Shown here one piece after another: positions 18,726 through 28,805 of a stretch of 64,000 nt of DNA. The notes under the pieces are model-generated. The model saw only the letters and a list, made by a program, of their open reading frames with translations, did no database searches and had not been told where the DNA came from. This DNA comes from CAVYVZ01 sp963772065. Lineage in GTDB: Bacteria > Acidobacteriota > Vicinamibacteria > Vicinamibacterales > UBA2999. Both the position numbers and the translations under genes were made by a program. The stretch lies in NCBI GenBank assembly GCA_963772065.1, contig CAVYVZ010000005.1:248001-312000 (forward strand). The letters run 5' to 3'. Each line of letters begins with the position of its first letter. Position 1 is the first letter of the stretch.

Positions 18726-20092
18726 CGGAGTTGCGGGGGCTCCAGAATGGAGCGGAGCTCGGCCTGGAGGCGCGTCAGCATCATCATGGCGCCCGCGGCG
18801 GCCGAAGAGGCACGCCATGCAGCCGTCATGTCGCCGGTTCCGATCGCGTCCTGGCGCACGCGGACCGCGGTGTCGGCGAATTGCCACGCGCCGACGAGCA
18901 GGTCGTGTGCGGTGCGCACCTCGTCGGGGACCGTGACACGCTGGAGCCGTTCGGCGCCGCCCATGAGCCGCAGCCGGAGGTTCGAGAGTGACGAGGGCGA
19001 GGGACCATCGAGTCGCTTGATCGCCTCGAGCGCCGGCTGCGCTTTGACGAGCTGCAGGACGCTTCCGGAAACGGACCGGTCGTACTCCCGGTAGGCCGCG
19101 CGGCGCGACTGCCACTGGTCGCGGAGCAGGCGGAGCTTGCGCGCGTTCTCCATGTGCGTGGTTATCGAAGCGTTGAGCGCGTGGATGACATCGGGCCGCC
19201 GGCTTCCGAGCTTGCGATCGTCTCGCGCGATTCGGGCGAGCACGGCTTCCAGATCCCGCACGCGCGCGAGCGCCGATGCCTTGGCTGCCGCCTGCAGCCA
19301 TCGCTTCGACAGGCGCGCGTACTGCTCGTCGAGCCGCTGCTCGAGGCGAATCTGCGAGCTTATGAGCTCACGCAGACGTGCCGCGTCGGCAATCGTCGCC
19401 CCACCCTCGTCGAGGACGGTCAACGCCGACTGGAGGAGCGCGACGCGCTCGGAAGAGCGCTCCGCCAGCTTCGACACGGCGAGCAGCTGCGCCACGATGT
19501 CGCGTGGCGGCGGCATGCCCTGGATGGGCTCGAGTGGCACGTCGGGTGCCATGGCGACGAATGTGAGCTCGAAGGCGCTGATGCCCGCGGCCGAGCGAAG
19601 GTCGGTAATCGCCTCGTCGAGAAGGCCGACGACCTCGCGGACGTCCTTCTGGCGATACCCGAAGTGGGCCTGTGGCCAGTCAGCCATCGTCTGGCGCGCC
19701 TTCTCCGCGATCTGCAGAGCGCGCCGGGGCTCGGTCGTCAGCGCGATTTCGTTGAGCACCCGCGCCACCTCGCCGCTCAGCCGCGAGAAGTCCGCTTCGC
19801 CGCGCGTCGACGCATAGTGCTGATACCGGGCGGATGCGACGTACCGCTCCGTGCGAGCCCAGTCGACTGCCGCGGCTGGAATCGTGACCACCTGCAATCG
19901 CGGCTGATCGCCAGTTCCGCCCACCGGCATCGAGAAAATGACGCGGTCTTCGAGCCGGGCGAACTCGCCGTAGCTGACCACCGCCGTGCCGTCCGAGAGG
20001 AAGAGGCGAAGAAGGGTGCTCTCCGCCGCGGACGACACCCCAGCCAGACCGATGGTCACCATGAGGCCGACGGCGAAGAGGGTTCTGGTCAC
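18722..20092 (-). CDS. secreted helical protein of unknown function
   Basis: About 456 residues from GTG 20092, chosen because a signal peptide starts there (TLFAVGLMVTIGLAGVSSAAES). The mature part begins with a beta-type segment (LLRLFLSDGTAVVSYGEFARLEDRVIFSMPV). A long, mostly helical region rich in Arg, Ala, Leu and Glu then gives coiled-coil-like heptads (for example RLRELISSQIRLEQRLDEQY). No enzyme motif is visible. Its stop overlaps the GTG start of the AddB-like gene, so it heads that operon. This is a puzzling pairing of an exported protein with a cytoplasmic DNA-repair complex. Confidence 0.8.
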   Translation of the reverse strand: MTRTLFAVGLMVTIGLAGVSSAAESTLLRLFLSDGTAVVSYGEFARLEDRVIFSMPVGGTGDQPRLQVVTIPAAAVDWARTERYVASARYQHYASTRGEADFSRLSGEVARVLNEIALTTEPRRALQIAEKARQTMADWPQAHFGYRQKDVREVVGLLDEAITDLRSAAGISAFELTFVAMAPDVPLEPIQGMPPPRDIVAQLLAVSKLAERSSERVALLQSALTVLDEGGATIADAARLRELISSQIRLEQRLDEQYARLSKRWLQAAAKASALARVRDLEAVLARIARDDRKLGSRRPDVIHALNASITTHMENARKLRLLRDQWQSRRAAYREYDRSVSGSVLQLVKAQPALEAIKRLDGPSPSSLSNLRLRLMGGAERLQRVTVPDEVRTAHDLLVGAWQFADTAVRVRQDAIGTGDMTAAWRASSAAAGAMMMLTRLQAELRSILEPPQLR

Positions 20093-20360
20093 AGCTTTAC
20101 AGGTGTTGCATTGTACCGCGCCGGCCAGCGTACCGCGCTCCTGAGCAACGCAGACGGGGGGCTGTGGAAAAAGTGTGGATGAAGCGTGCAAATCCTGTTG
20201 AGAACCAGACAGCCGTAAAAAATTTTGCCTTCCAATGTTCCGGGTTCGCCCCACGGCAGGCGTGTGGACGCGAGCTTCGCGTACCCCTTCGCTTGATCCG
20301 GTGTAACGTCCGCGTAAGATCGCACCGTCTTCCAGCCTTCACATTTCGGACACATCAAAC

Positions 20361-20588
20361 GTGATTCACCGCTTCGAAGAGACCATTGGCGGCCGCAGGT
20401 ACGAAATCGAAGTCACCCTCGTCAGCAACCGCTGGCGGGCGCAGATTCGCCGGGTACCCGGCATGCCGACGGCGCTGATGCCCTTCTACGGTCAGACGCC
20501 TGACGAAGCGGCGCAACAGCTCAGTAAGTGGCTGATCCTCGCAAACCGGCGTCACTCCTCCGCGCCCAGCTCGACCAGTACGCTATAG
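20361..20588 (+). CDS. small conserved-type hypothetical protein
   Basis: 75 residues starting at GTG 20361. The fold looks like a short beta-beta-beta-alpha unit (RFEETIGGRRYEIEVTLV, WRAQIRRVPG, then the helical TPDEAAQQLSKWLILA). The composition is protein-like and differs from the GC-shadow frames around it. The stop overlaps the GTG of the asparaginase gene as TAGTG, suggesting coupling. Function unknown. Confidence 0.6.
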   Translation: MIHRFEETIGGRRYEIEVTLVSNRWRAQIRRVPGMPTALMPFYGQTPDEAAQQLSKWLILANRRHSSAPSSTSTL

Positions 20589-21667
20589 TGCCGCGCGTGA
20601 AGGCGCGTATCTTCGCGTCCCTTCTGCTTCTTATCGTCCACACGGCGGAGGCGCAGGAGGTTCCGCGCGTCAGGCTCGTCGCGACGGGCGGCACCATCTC
20701 GAACCGTCAGGGCGGTCGGCTCACTCACGAAGATCTCGTCAGGTCCGTCCCGAATCTCGACCGATACGCGCGCGTCGAGAGCGAGCAGTTCGCGAATGTT
20801 GCGAGCTCTCAGCTCTCCCTCGACCAGTGGCTTCAGCTCGCTCGGCGCCTCAACGAGCTGTTCGCCCGCGACGCCGACCTCGCCGGCATCGTCGTCACCA
20901 GCGGCACCGACACACTCGAGGAGATCGCGTACTTCCTCAACCTCACCGTTCGCGACGCGCGGCCCGTTGTGGTCGTCGGATCGATGCGCAATCCGAGCAC
21001 GCTGGGCTATGAGGGTGCCGCGAACCTCCTGGAAGGGTTTCGCGTCGCGGCGGAGCCGGCATCGAGGAACAAGGGCGTGCTGGTCGTCCTCAACGACGAG
21101 GTCAATGCCGCCCGTGAGGTTACCAAGACCGACGCGTTGCGCCTGCACACCTTTCAGACGCGTGGATACGGCATTTTGGGCGTCGTGGACTCCGACCGCG
21201 TGGCGTACTACCGTGACGTGGTGCGGCGGCACACCATCAGGAGCGAGTTCGACATCTCCTCGGTCGTCGCGCTCCCGCGCGTCGACGTCGTCATGGTGTA
21301 CCAGGGCGCACCAGGCGACCTGATCAAGGCCGCCGTGGATCTCGGCGCCAGGGGAATCGTACTTGCCACGGCGGGCGCGGGAGCCACGAGCGGGACTCAG
21401 CGCGAGGGGACTCGCTACGCGGCCGACAAAGGCGTGTTCGTCGTGTCGGGGACACGCGCGGGTGCGGGGCGAATCCCCGTACGCTCGCCGGCGCGCCCTC
21501 GTACCGAGAGCGAGGACAACGCAGACGCGCAGGGAGACGAGCTGCGCCGACGGTACATGCTCGGCGCCGACGATCTGTCGCCGATCAAAGCGCGGATTCT
21601 GCTGATGCTGGCGCTTACGAAGACTCAGGACCCCGCCGAAATCCAGCGGATGTTCACCGAGTACTGA
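20588..21667 (+). CDS. secreted (type II-like) L-asparaginase
   Basis: About 359 residues. A signal peptide (ARIFASLLLLIVHTAEAQ) precedes the N-terminal catalytic motif VATGGTISNRQGG, whose first Thr is the nucleophile. The second signature is GIVVTSGTDTLEEIAYFL, with the Thr/Asp (TD) pair. VVVGSMRNP and a C-terminal GIVLATAGAGAT domain complete the fold. It hydrolyses asparagine (and often glutamine) in the periplasm to aspartate and ammonia. Start GTG 20588 (or GTG 20597) was chosen to keep the signal peptide. The 3' end overlaps the convergent PH-domain gene by 14 nt. Confidence 0.93.
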   Translation: MPRVKARIFASLLLLIVHTAEAQEVPRVRLVATGGTISNRQGGRLTHEDLVRSVPNLDRYARVESEQFANVASSQLSLDQWLQLARRLNELFARDADLAGIVVTSGTDTLEEIAYFLNLTVRDARPVVVVGSMRNPSTLGYEGAANLLEGFRVAAEPASRNKGVLVVLNDEVNAAREVTKTDALRLHTFQTRGYGILGVVDSDRVAYYRDVVRRHTIRSEFDISSVVALPRVDVVMVYQGAPGDLIKAAVDLGARGIVLATAGAGATSGTQREGTRYAADKGVFVVSGTRAGAGRIPVRSPARPRTESEDNADAQGDELRRRYMLGADDLSPIKARILLMLALTKTQDPAEIQRMFTEY

Positions 21668-23219
21668 AGGCCGTGCCCGCGGCCTGCGCGGCCAGGCGAT
21701 CATGCAGCGTCCGCGCGGTCTCGCGAGCCAGATATGGGATGTCGACGCGGTGCGACCGCTCTCCGGCGCCGGCGGTGTCGACCCGAACGCGCGCCATCAT
21801 CGCCCGCCGATCGAAGGGCGATTCGAGCTGCGTGACCGCCTGGATTCTGGCCACCCGCGCGAACGTCACGCGTTTCAACAGCCAGCCGCTGCGGAACGCC
21901 ACCACGTGCTCGGTCGATGCCCATCCCAGGTTCTCGACGTACTTCCAGGTCGAGAAGATCGACCACGCCGCCATGAGCGGCGCCATGAGCAGCGACCACC
22001 AGCCGATCAGCATGGCCAGCCCACCGGTGAGCAGTGCCACCAGAACGATCGGAGGCTTGATCGCGCGACGGAAGGCGCGCGGATGCGCGCGGTGCCACGC
22101 GATCGCAGCGACGTCGAGCTCCGGCAGCACCTCGCCCGCGAAACGCGCGAGGTCGCGGTCGTGAAGAAGCGGCGCAAGCCATTCGCGCTCTCGCTTGCCC
22201 TGCTCCGGCCCCGGCTTTCCGCCGCCGGCCGTCTCAACCTGGACGGAACAGCGCTTCAAGAGGCGATGAAGCGGACCTTGCTTGACGGTCATCGTCTGAA
22301 CTCGTCGCAACGGGACCGTCGTCGCGACTCGCGTGAGGAGACCGTACGTGGCATGCAGGTCCTCGCCGGTTTTCGTCAAACGGAAGTCGTAGAGGCGCAC
22401 GGCCCCCCATGCCATCGAGATGACGCGCACGAGCACGAGCAGCCCCGCAACTCCCGCGATGAGAACGGCAACAGCGCCGATCGAGACCGTGCCTCGCCCG
22501 ATCGTCTCGATGACGCGGGTCGGGGCGATGAACGGCGCATACCAGCGATTGTCGAAGAGGCCGCCCCAGACTCTCTCGAGCAGGCCGAACTCCCATGCCA
22601 CGCCGTAGGCCGCGCCGATCAGCACCAATCCTCGGTTCTCGAGGAATCCGAACAGCAGGAGCTCCCGCAGCGGCAGATGCAGCAGCGACACACGCGCGGC
22701 GCGCTCTGCCGGCGCGTCGGGGCTGGCCATATGGTCCGGCACGGCAGCGGCGTATTCACGGCCCTCGAAGACGCGCCGCCGCATCTCGTCGAACGCCGCT
22801 GACGGCAGCACGCTGATCCTCGCCTCTGGCTCCCGGCCGCCGCCCGTTTCGACCCGCACCTCGACGACACCGAGGATGCGGTGCAACACGTTCTGCACCG
22901 CGTCGAGATTCTGGATGCGGGCGTATGGCACGTGGCGTTCGTTCCTGAAGATGATTCCGGATCGAATGACGAGCTCGGTCCCCTCGTAGCGGATGCGATA
23001 GGACAGGTAGCGGACGATCGCGGCCACTCCGCTCGGAATCATCAGCAGCATCAGCCAGAGCTCCCAGTTCACCGGGAGGCCTCCGAACATCCCCTCGGGA
23101 CCGCCCGATGAACGGTTCGACGTGACCATCAGCACGAGGCCCGGAAGCAGGAAGGCCTTGGCGCTCTTCGCGAACGCGAACAGGATCGATGCGGGATGCA
23201 GCCGCTGCTCAAACGGCAT
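21654..23219 (-). CDS. PH-domain (bPH2/DUF304) membrane protein, YdbT-like
   Basis: 521 residues from ATG 23219. Three bacterial PH-like segments are recognisable: YRIRYEGTELVIRSGIIFRNE, RLYDFRLTKTGEDLHATYGLL and EHVVAFRSGWLLKRVTFARV. Each follows a pair of hydrophobic helices and is followed by a VPYARIQ/PLRRVQ/VARIQAV strand. This is the three-domain architecture of YdbT. It is paired with the smaller YdbS-like gene by an 11-nt overlap. Proteins of this pair are inner-membrane proteins of unknown role, linked in some bacteria to envelope stress or bacteriocin resistance. Confidence 0.88.
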   Translation of the reverse strand: MPFEQRLHPASILFAFAKSAKAFLLPGLVLMVTSNRSSGGPEGMFGGLPVNWELWLMLLMIPSGVAAIVRYLSYRIRYEGTELVIRSGIIFRNERHVPYARIQNLDAVQNVLHRILGVVEVRVETGGGREPEARISVLPSAAFDEMRRRVFEGREYAAAVPDHMASPDAPAERAARVSLLHLPLRELLLFGFLENRGLVLIGAAYGVAWEFGLLERVWGGLFDNRWYAPFIAPTRVIETIGRGTVSIGAVAVLIAGVAGLLVLVRVISMAWGAVRLYDFRLTKTGEDLHATYGLLTRVATTVPLRRVQTMTVKQGPLHRLLKRCSVQVETAGGGKPGPEQGKREREWLAPLLHDRDLARFAGEVLPELDVAAIAWHRAHPRAFRRAIKPPIVLVALLTGGLAMLIGWWSLLMAPLMAAWSIFSTWKYVENLGWASTEHVVAFRSGWLLKRVTFARVARIQAVTQLESPFDRRAMMARVRVDTAGAGERSHRVDIPYLARETARTLHDRLAAQAAGTAFSTR

Positions 23220-23745
23220 CGGTGCGCTCCCTCGGCAAGAGGTGCTCCCGTATCTGGAGGGCCACGTCGTGAGCGAGGCCGGCGAGATCGACCTTCGCGT
23301 GGTCGGTGCCCGCCGTGTAGATGACGAGCGTACCCAGACCGAACCGGCGCTCGAGCGGCCCCTGCGACACATCGGTGTGCTGCACGCGCGATCGCGGCAC
23401 GTTGATCACGACCCGCCAGTACACCCCGCGGCGGATCTCGATCCCCTCATCGTCCACGCGGTAGAACGTGTGGCGATGATCGATCGACGGCCACCGGTGG
23501 AAATGCCACGCCAGCGCGGCGTTCACCGCAAGCCAGGCCGGCGCGAGGCCGAGGAGGACGAGGGGGGAAAAACGATTCGCGGCCCAGACGATGAGCAGGC
23601 CGACGAGCGATCCGGCGGCGATGACGGCGGCGACGATCCAGCCGATGGCTTGATGAAGCGGAATGACGCGCGGGTCTAGCTGGCGATCGACACCGTCGGC
23701 GATCCTCGGCGGCTCGGCAGCTACCGGCGGCTCCGTGACGTCCAT
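23209..23745 (-). CDS. PH-domain (bPH2) membrane protein, YdbS-like
   Basis: 178 residues from ATG 23745. A proline-rich N-terminus (DVTEPPVAAEPPRIADG) is followed by two TM helices (IGWIVAAVIAAGSLVGLLIV and LVLLGLAPAWLAVNAALA) and one bPH2 domain (TFYRVDDEGIEIRRGVYWR, then VPRSRVQHTDVSQGPLERRFGLGTL). The PR-RVQHTDVxQGPLxRxFGLGTL signature is diagnostic of YdbS-like proteins. It overlaps the YdbT-like gene, with which it probably forms a complex. Confidence 0.88.
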   Translation of the reverse strand: MDVTEPPVAAEPPRIADGVDRQLDPRVIPLHQAIGWIVAAVIAAGSLVGLLIVWAANRFSPLVLLGLAPAWLAVNAALAWHFHRWPSIDHRHTFYRVDDEGIEIRRGVYWRVVINVPRSRVQHTDVSQGPLERRFGLGTLVIYTAGTDHAKVDLAGLAHDVALQIREHLLPRERTDAV

Positions 23746-23819
23746 CAGCCGCGTATTGTGCAGCAAGTCCACCCGCTGAGACGGGCGTGTTACCATTGGA
23801 GTTCCACACGCGGTCACGA

Positions 23820-23895
23820 GGGCCTGTAGCGCAGTTGGGAGCGCGCCTGAATGGCATTCAGGAGGTCACCGGTTCGATCCCGGTCAGGTCCACCA
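23820..23895 (+). tRNA. tRNA-Ala (anticodon GGC)
   Basis: A complete 76-nt cloverleaf. The acceptor arms GGGCCTG and CAGGTCC pair with one G-U. The D-stem is GCGC/GCGC, the anticodon stem CCTGA/TCAGG with loop ATGGCAT (anticodon GGC, reads GCC/GCU), and the T-arm ACCGG-TTCGATC-CCGGT. The genome-encoded CCA is present. Anticodon and A37 context are those of alanine tRNA. No terminator or attachment-site duplication is seen after it. Confidence 0.97.
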
Positions 23896-24126
23896 ACTCT
23901 CCGTCGTTGATTCTACACGGCTGAAATCGCCCGCCCGACTGTGGTCGCCCCAAACCTACTTCACCAACGAACATGGCGAGTGGTGAACCGAGCCGTTGCT
24001 GTCCCAGAACCGGGTGCGCGACTCCCAGAGCCAGCATGCCGGCTGAAAGGACGCGACGGCCCGAAGCACCTGACCTGTTTCCGACAATGCTTCGCCGTTC
24101 GGCGAACTCTGTCTTGACTCCTGCTA

Positions 24127-24735
24127 TTACCGGTCGTCGCCCCTGCCGAATCGGGGAACAGTCCCCTCGATCTCCCCCACACTCGTCATGAATTTGACCG
24201 CGCCAGCGGAGTCGCGCAACACCACGCTCCTCTTCGCAGTCAATTGCAGTGTGCAATCCCCCGTCGTCACTCCGCAGCTCGCCGCTATGCCATCGAAACG
24301 CCCGGTTCCACCTGTAATCTGAAAGGTCTCAGTCAGATAGCCCACCGGACGTGCCGGGTCGGAAAGATCCACGCAAAGGACTCCCTCTGTGAGGCTGACC
24401 GTCAAGAGACTTCCGTCGTGGAAGCGAAACACGCCGCCGCCGATGACAAGTTGAAAGTTTGGGCCGAAACCAGTGCCGCAATTGCCCAAGGTCCGAGTGG
24501 CAGGATCGTCAGCCCACAAGCCACGATAGGTGAATGGTCCCAACGTACTGTTACCTGCCAGATGTTCTTCGTGGTTGAGTGTGTCGGGCTTTAAACTGAG
24601 CGGACTCGAGATGATGCTTCCCGAAAACCTCATCTTTACGCGCCGGCCGGTGGCGTGCTCTTCCCCGAACTGTTGTGCGTAGAGGCTTGCGACACCAAGA
24701 TAGAGAACCAGAGCCGCGGTTGTCAGATGTCTCAT
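24127..24735 (-). CDS. secreted beta-rich protein of unknown function
   Basis: 202 residues from ATG 24735, which has a strong ribosome site (GGAGGG). The signal peptide TAALVLYLGVASLYAQ is followed by a beta-rich mature domain with repeated short strands. It contains two cysteine-bearing segments (LGNCGTGFGPN, AASCGVTTGDCTL) and ITGGTGRFDGIAASCG, a motif seen in allene-oxide-cyclase-like barrels and related domains. A disulfide-stabilised periplasmic barrel is likely; no ligand or reaction can be named. It lies downstream of the two-component genes but is separated from them by 276 nt. Confidence 0.75.
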   Translation of the reverse strand: MRHLTTAALVLYLGVASLYAQQFGEEHATGRRVKMRFSGSIISSPLSLKPDTLNHEEHLAGNSTLGPFTYRGLWADDPATRTLGNCGTGFGPNFQLVIGGGVFRFHDGSLLTVSLTEGVLCVDLSDPARPVGYLTETFQITGGTGRFDGIAASCGVTTGDCTLQLTAKRSVVLRDSAGAVKFMTSVGEIEGTVPRFGRGDDR

Positions 24736-25011
24736 TGGTACCCTCCTCGAGAGTGATTCGGTCGTGACCATCGCTACCGCTCCACACGCTGCTACGTGTT
24801 GTCGCCTCATTTGAGTTTCCTCTCGGTTGTGCGCGACCGCGGGCCGAGAAGGGGGCAGCTCGATCTGGCCTCGGCGCGCTTACCTTCCACATCCGACGCG
24901 GTGAGTTCGACTCGCCCCCTTGCTACTGTCTGGTCTCCTCGAAGAGCCAGACACTAACAGGCTGCGCTCACGAGCGGCAGACATGTACATGCGGTGAAGG
25001 AACGACGGACG

Positions 25012-25692
25012 TCAGACGATCAAGCCGCTGCGGAGCGCCTTGCTGACGGCTTCGGATTTCGAGTGGACGTGCAGCTTGTCGTACACGTTCCGGACGTAGC
25101 TGCGCACGGTATTCAGGCTGATCGCGAGGCGTTCGGCCGCGGTCTGATAGCTGTGACCATCCGCCAGCAGTTGCAGCAGGCGCAACTCCTGCGGGGTGAG
25201 CGCTTCGGAGGTACCTTCAGCGGCCGGGGCCTTGCGGAACAGCGTCACGACCTTCCGCGCAATTTCGGGGGACATAGGCGCACCGCCGCTCGCCGCCTCC
25301 CGAATGGCGTCGAGCAGCCGCGCCGGCGGCGTCTTCTTGAGCAGGTAGCCCACCGCACCGTTGCAGATGGACTCGAGAATTTTGTCCTGGTCGGCATACA
25401 CGGTGAGCATCAGCACTTCCGTCGAGGGCCACCGCTCGCGGACGAGCCGAACGCCCTCGGCGCCGGAGATGCCAGGCAGGTTGATGTCGAGCAGGACGAC
25501 GTCCGCCAGTCGATCGGGTGCCCTGCCCAGCAGCTCTTCGACCGAGCCGTACCGCCCGACGCACCGATACCCCGGCGTGCCCTCGATCAGCGCTGCGAGC
25601 CCATCGCGCGTCGTCACGTCGTCTTCGACGATCGCCACGCGAAGCGGTTCTGGAGAGGATGCCTCGCCCCGTGAGCCGTTCACGAGCGGCAT
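25012..25692 (-). CDS. NarL/FixJ-type response regulator
   Basis: 226 residues. The receiver domain (about 17-135) has the acidic pair EDD, the phospho-acceptor in VVLLDINLPG, Thr in LMLTVYAD and Lys in LLKKTPPARL. The LuxR-type HTH (about 160-222) has LTPQELRLLQLLADGHSYQ and SLNTVRSYVRNVYDKLHVHS. It is a DNA-binding output regulator. The start ATG 25692 directly follows the TAA of the sensor-kinase gene (1 nt apart), so the two form a cognate pair. Targets are unknown. Confidence 0.95.
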   Translation of the reverse strand: MPLVNGSRGEASSPEPLRVAIVEDDVTTRDGLAALIEGTPGYRCVGRYGSVEELLGRAPDRLADVVLLDINLPGISGAEGVRLVRERWPSTEVLMLTVYADQDKILESICNGAVGYLLKKTPPARLLDAIREAASGGAPMSPEIARKVVTLFRKAPAAEGTSEALTPQELRLLQLLADGHSYQTAAERLAISLNTVRSYVRNVYDKLHVHSKSEAVSKALRSGLIV

Positions 25693-25693
25693 G

Positions 25694-28600
25694 TTAGCGT
25701 TGCGATCCGATGTCGCCAATCGCATGAACATGCGGGTGCGTCACCGGCACATCCACGACGATTCGGGTGCCGCGACCCTGGGCGTGCGACACGATCCGGG
25801 CCGCCCCGCTAAGGGCGGCGGCTCTGCGCCGCATGTTCTCGAGCCCGCGGCCGGCACCTGGGCCAGGGGAACTGTTGCATGCCGTGCCATCGAGACCGAT
25901 CCCGTCATCGGTCACTTCGATACGCAGGCGTCCTTGTGAAGCCGTGACGAGCACGACCACGTTCGTGGCCTGCGCGTGACGCAGCACGTTCGTGAGGGCC
26001 TCCTTGATGATCAGATAGACGTGGCGGCGCTGCTCCGATGCGAGCGGGACTTTCGAGGCGTCGTCCGGGGCCTCGACGCTCCATCGGATTGGCTGGCCGT
26101 CGAAGAGCTCCGACGCCATGGCCCTCGCGCGAATGACCACCTGCTGAAGGGTGTCGACGTGAGGATCGATGAACCACACCGCGTCGCTCATGTCGTCGAT
26201 GACGGCGCGAGCGTTGTCGCTGATCGCGGTCAACGCAGGCATGGCGTCCGGCAGCGTCGAATGCGCCTGCTGCCGGACGACTTCGCTCAGGATCGCGATG
26301 CGCGACAGGCTCGCGCCGACGCCATCGTGCAGATCGGCGGCAATCTGGGAGCGGACCTGTTCGACGGCAATGGCGTGTCTGACCCGCGAGCGGTGGACCA
26401 CGAATGCCATGGCGCACGTACAGACGGCCGCGAGGGCGAGGAACCATCGGCGCTGCCAGACCGGCGCCAGCACGGTGAACTCGACCGCCGCCGGGTCGGT
26501 CACGGTGCCGTCGGCAAAGACCGCACGAACGAGAAAGCGGTAGTTTCCTGGCGCGGCACCAGCGAGCGCAACCGTGCGTGCGTCCGTGGTCGTCCAGTCT
26601 CGATCGACGCCTGCGAGCTGATGCTGATACCGCAACCCGTCTGCGGTCTGCGCGCCCGGGCTGACGAAATCGATCTCGAGGCGACGATCGCCGGGCTGGA
26701 CCGTGAACCCATCGAACCGCTGGGCGCCGTCAGCCCGTGTGGGCAGTGGCATGCCGGCGACGCGGATGGCGGTAATCAGTGTGACTGGCTGAAAATGCCG
26801 GTCGTCGGTCCGGGCGTCGAATCGCGCCACGCCGTCCGTTGTCGCCAGCCAGATCCGTCCCGATCGATCGCGAAGGCCTCCCCAGACCTCTCCGCGCGGC
26901 ACTCCGTCGTCGGCGGAGTAGTGTGTGAAGCGATCCTTCGCAGGATCGAAGCGGTCGACGCCACGGCCGGTGCCGACGAACAGGTCGCCTGACAGGTCTT
27001 CCACGATCATCCAGGCCGTATCACTCGACAGGCCATCAGCCTTGCCATACCACCTGATCGCGGGCACTGCGGCTCGCGGGTCGTCGATACGGCCAAGGCC
27101 GTGCGCGGTGCTGGCCAGCCAGAGGCGACCCTGACGATCGGCAACAATCGACCCCACCGCCTCGTAGACTGGTGGTCCCTGCCCCGGTTGAAGAGGTCGG
27201 AGAGGAATCTCTTCGAACCGGTCGCGATACCGGAGCAATCGGCCCTCATCGACTCCAATCCATACAGCGCCGAACCGATCTTCGGCCAGGGCGTGCACGG
27301 GCGGCAGATTGTCCGGGACCCCATCGGGCGGACCGAACACGCGGACGGCGCCCGTGCGGGGATCGATACGGGCGAGTCCGTTGGCGCTTTCGGCGAAGGT
27401 CGCCACCCAGATCCCGCCCTGCGAATCTTCGAAGAGCCTGAAGATACTGTCCGATCGCAGTCCCTGGCGCCGCGTGTACGTCGACTCCGGGCGAGCCGTA
27501 GACAGTGATGACACCGGCCCTGGCGCGAAGCGAAGCACCCCCTCACTGGTAGGAATCCACCAGCCCCCGCGGCGGTCCTGCAGCGTCAATTGCGACCAGC
27601 CCCATCCGATATCGCGGATCCGTTCAATCGTCGCCGACCGGACGGGTCTGAAACGCCGGCCGTCAAAGCAATTGATCTCGCGACGGTACCCATCCATAGT
27701 CATCGCACACACCTCACCTCGCGATGTCTCGAAGAGCGACGTCACTCGCGCCACACTCAGGCCGTCGTCGGTGGAGTAGGTGATGAAGCCCCGTCGCGAC
27801 AACCGTCGAGCCCCCGCTTCGGTGGCTACCCAGACGTTGCCCCGCAGATCGGTCGCGATTCCGTAGGAATAGAAGCCGACAAGCCTCCGTTCGACCCTCA
27901 GATCGCCTGACGCGGTGAGGGATGCCTCGGCCATACCGAATTCCGTTCCGATCCAGAGCGTGTGCCCCTCGGTGTGGAGGGACCTGACATTCTGGGCAGG
28001 CACACCGTCGCGCTCTCCGAACACACGGCGGACGACGTGCGAATCCCGCCGCAGGATCGCCTCACGATCGAGCAGAACCAACCCCTCCCGGGTTGCGGCG
28101 AATAAATTGCCCTGTACGTCGAGCGCCAGATTCCGGATCTCGTTCACTGGCAGACCCTGCGCAACGGTCACGCGGGTCACACGCCCCTCGGGCTCCCGCG
28201 CGTAGAGACCGCTGCCGGCGCCAACCCACAGGATGCCGCGCTCGTCTTCGAGCACCGCGCGCACGGCCCGATCGTTGTCGACCTCACGCGGCAGCCCGAT
28301 ATGCACTTCGACCAGGTGTGTGCCGCCGCCCGATTGGGAGAGATGGAAAAGCCCACCTCCCGTGCCACACCAGATCGTGCCATCGCGAGATTCTGCGAGC
28401 GCGTTGACCCCATGCGACCGTTGCCCATCATCGCGTTCGATGAAGCTGAACCGCACGGGGCTGGTCACTACGCCCGCATCGAATGCATAGAGACCATCCT
28501 CGACACCGACGAAGTAACGGTCGCCGCTGGTATTCAGGAAGGATTCTGACTCCTGGCGCCCTCAGGCCGTGGTCGCGGCCAAATGTCACGGCGCCCTGGC

Positions 28601-28805
28601 CATCGAACCGTACCAGTCCTTCAGCGGTGCAGAACCAGACGAATCCGCGCCGGTCGCTTCGAACGCACTGCAGCTGATCCCGCGGCAAGCCGTCGGCGGT
28701 CGTGAAGATGCGCACCGGCAGGCGCTCCGCGGACAGCGACGACGCGGCGGCGAGGGCGATCACGCCCGTGACGACCGCCGTCCGGAAGCCGAGGACTGTC
28801 GTCAC
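25694..28805 (-). CDS. propeller-type sensor histidine kinase; frame broken near the N-terminus
   Basis: About 1036 residues. A signal/TM segment (TAVVTGVIALAAASSLSAE) is followed by a periplasmic region of about 14 Reg_prop repeats forming two beta-propellers (for example TADGLPRDQLQCVRSDRRG, TRRQGLRSDSIFRLFEDSQG). A Y_Y_Y-type domain and a TM (FLALAAVCTCAMAFVVH) come next, then a HisKA_3 kinase core (H-box AADLHDGVGASLSR) and an HATPase domain (DDGIGLDG, GRGLENMRRR). The frame changes at about 28555-28561 (GGCGCCC); omitting one base gives LRAQESESFLNTSGDRYFVG. Such hybrid-like sensors often respond to oligosaccharides or nutrients. Start GTG 28805 is tentative. Confidence 0.9.

Noticed and set aside
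20161..20182. DnaA-box-like words (TGTGGAAAA, TGTGGATGA)
   Set aside because: Only two imperfect copies in a short gap, with no dnaA, dnaN or AT-rich unwinding stretch nearby; not an origin.
20089..20355. Minus-strand frame beginning MCPKCEGWKTV
   Set aside because: It has one CxxC only, no good ribosome site and a low-complexity tail. It ends by overlapping the secreted coiled-coil gene start. Possible but not supported enough to list as a gene.
23858..24256. Open frame antisense to tRNA-Ala, ending VDLTGIEPVTS
   Set aside because: This is the familiar false product read from the reverse strand of a tRNA; the ending is set by the T-arm and acceptor sequence.
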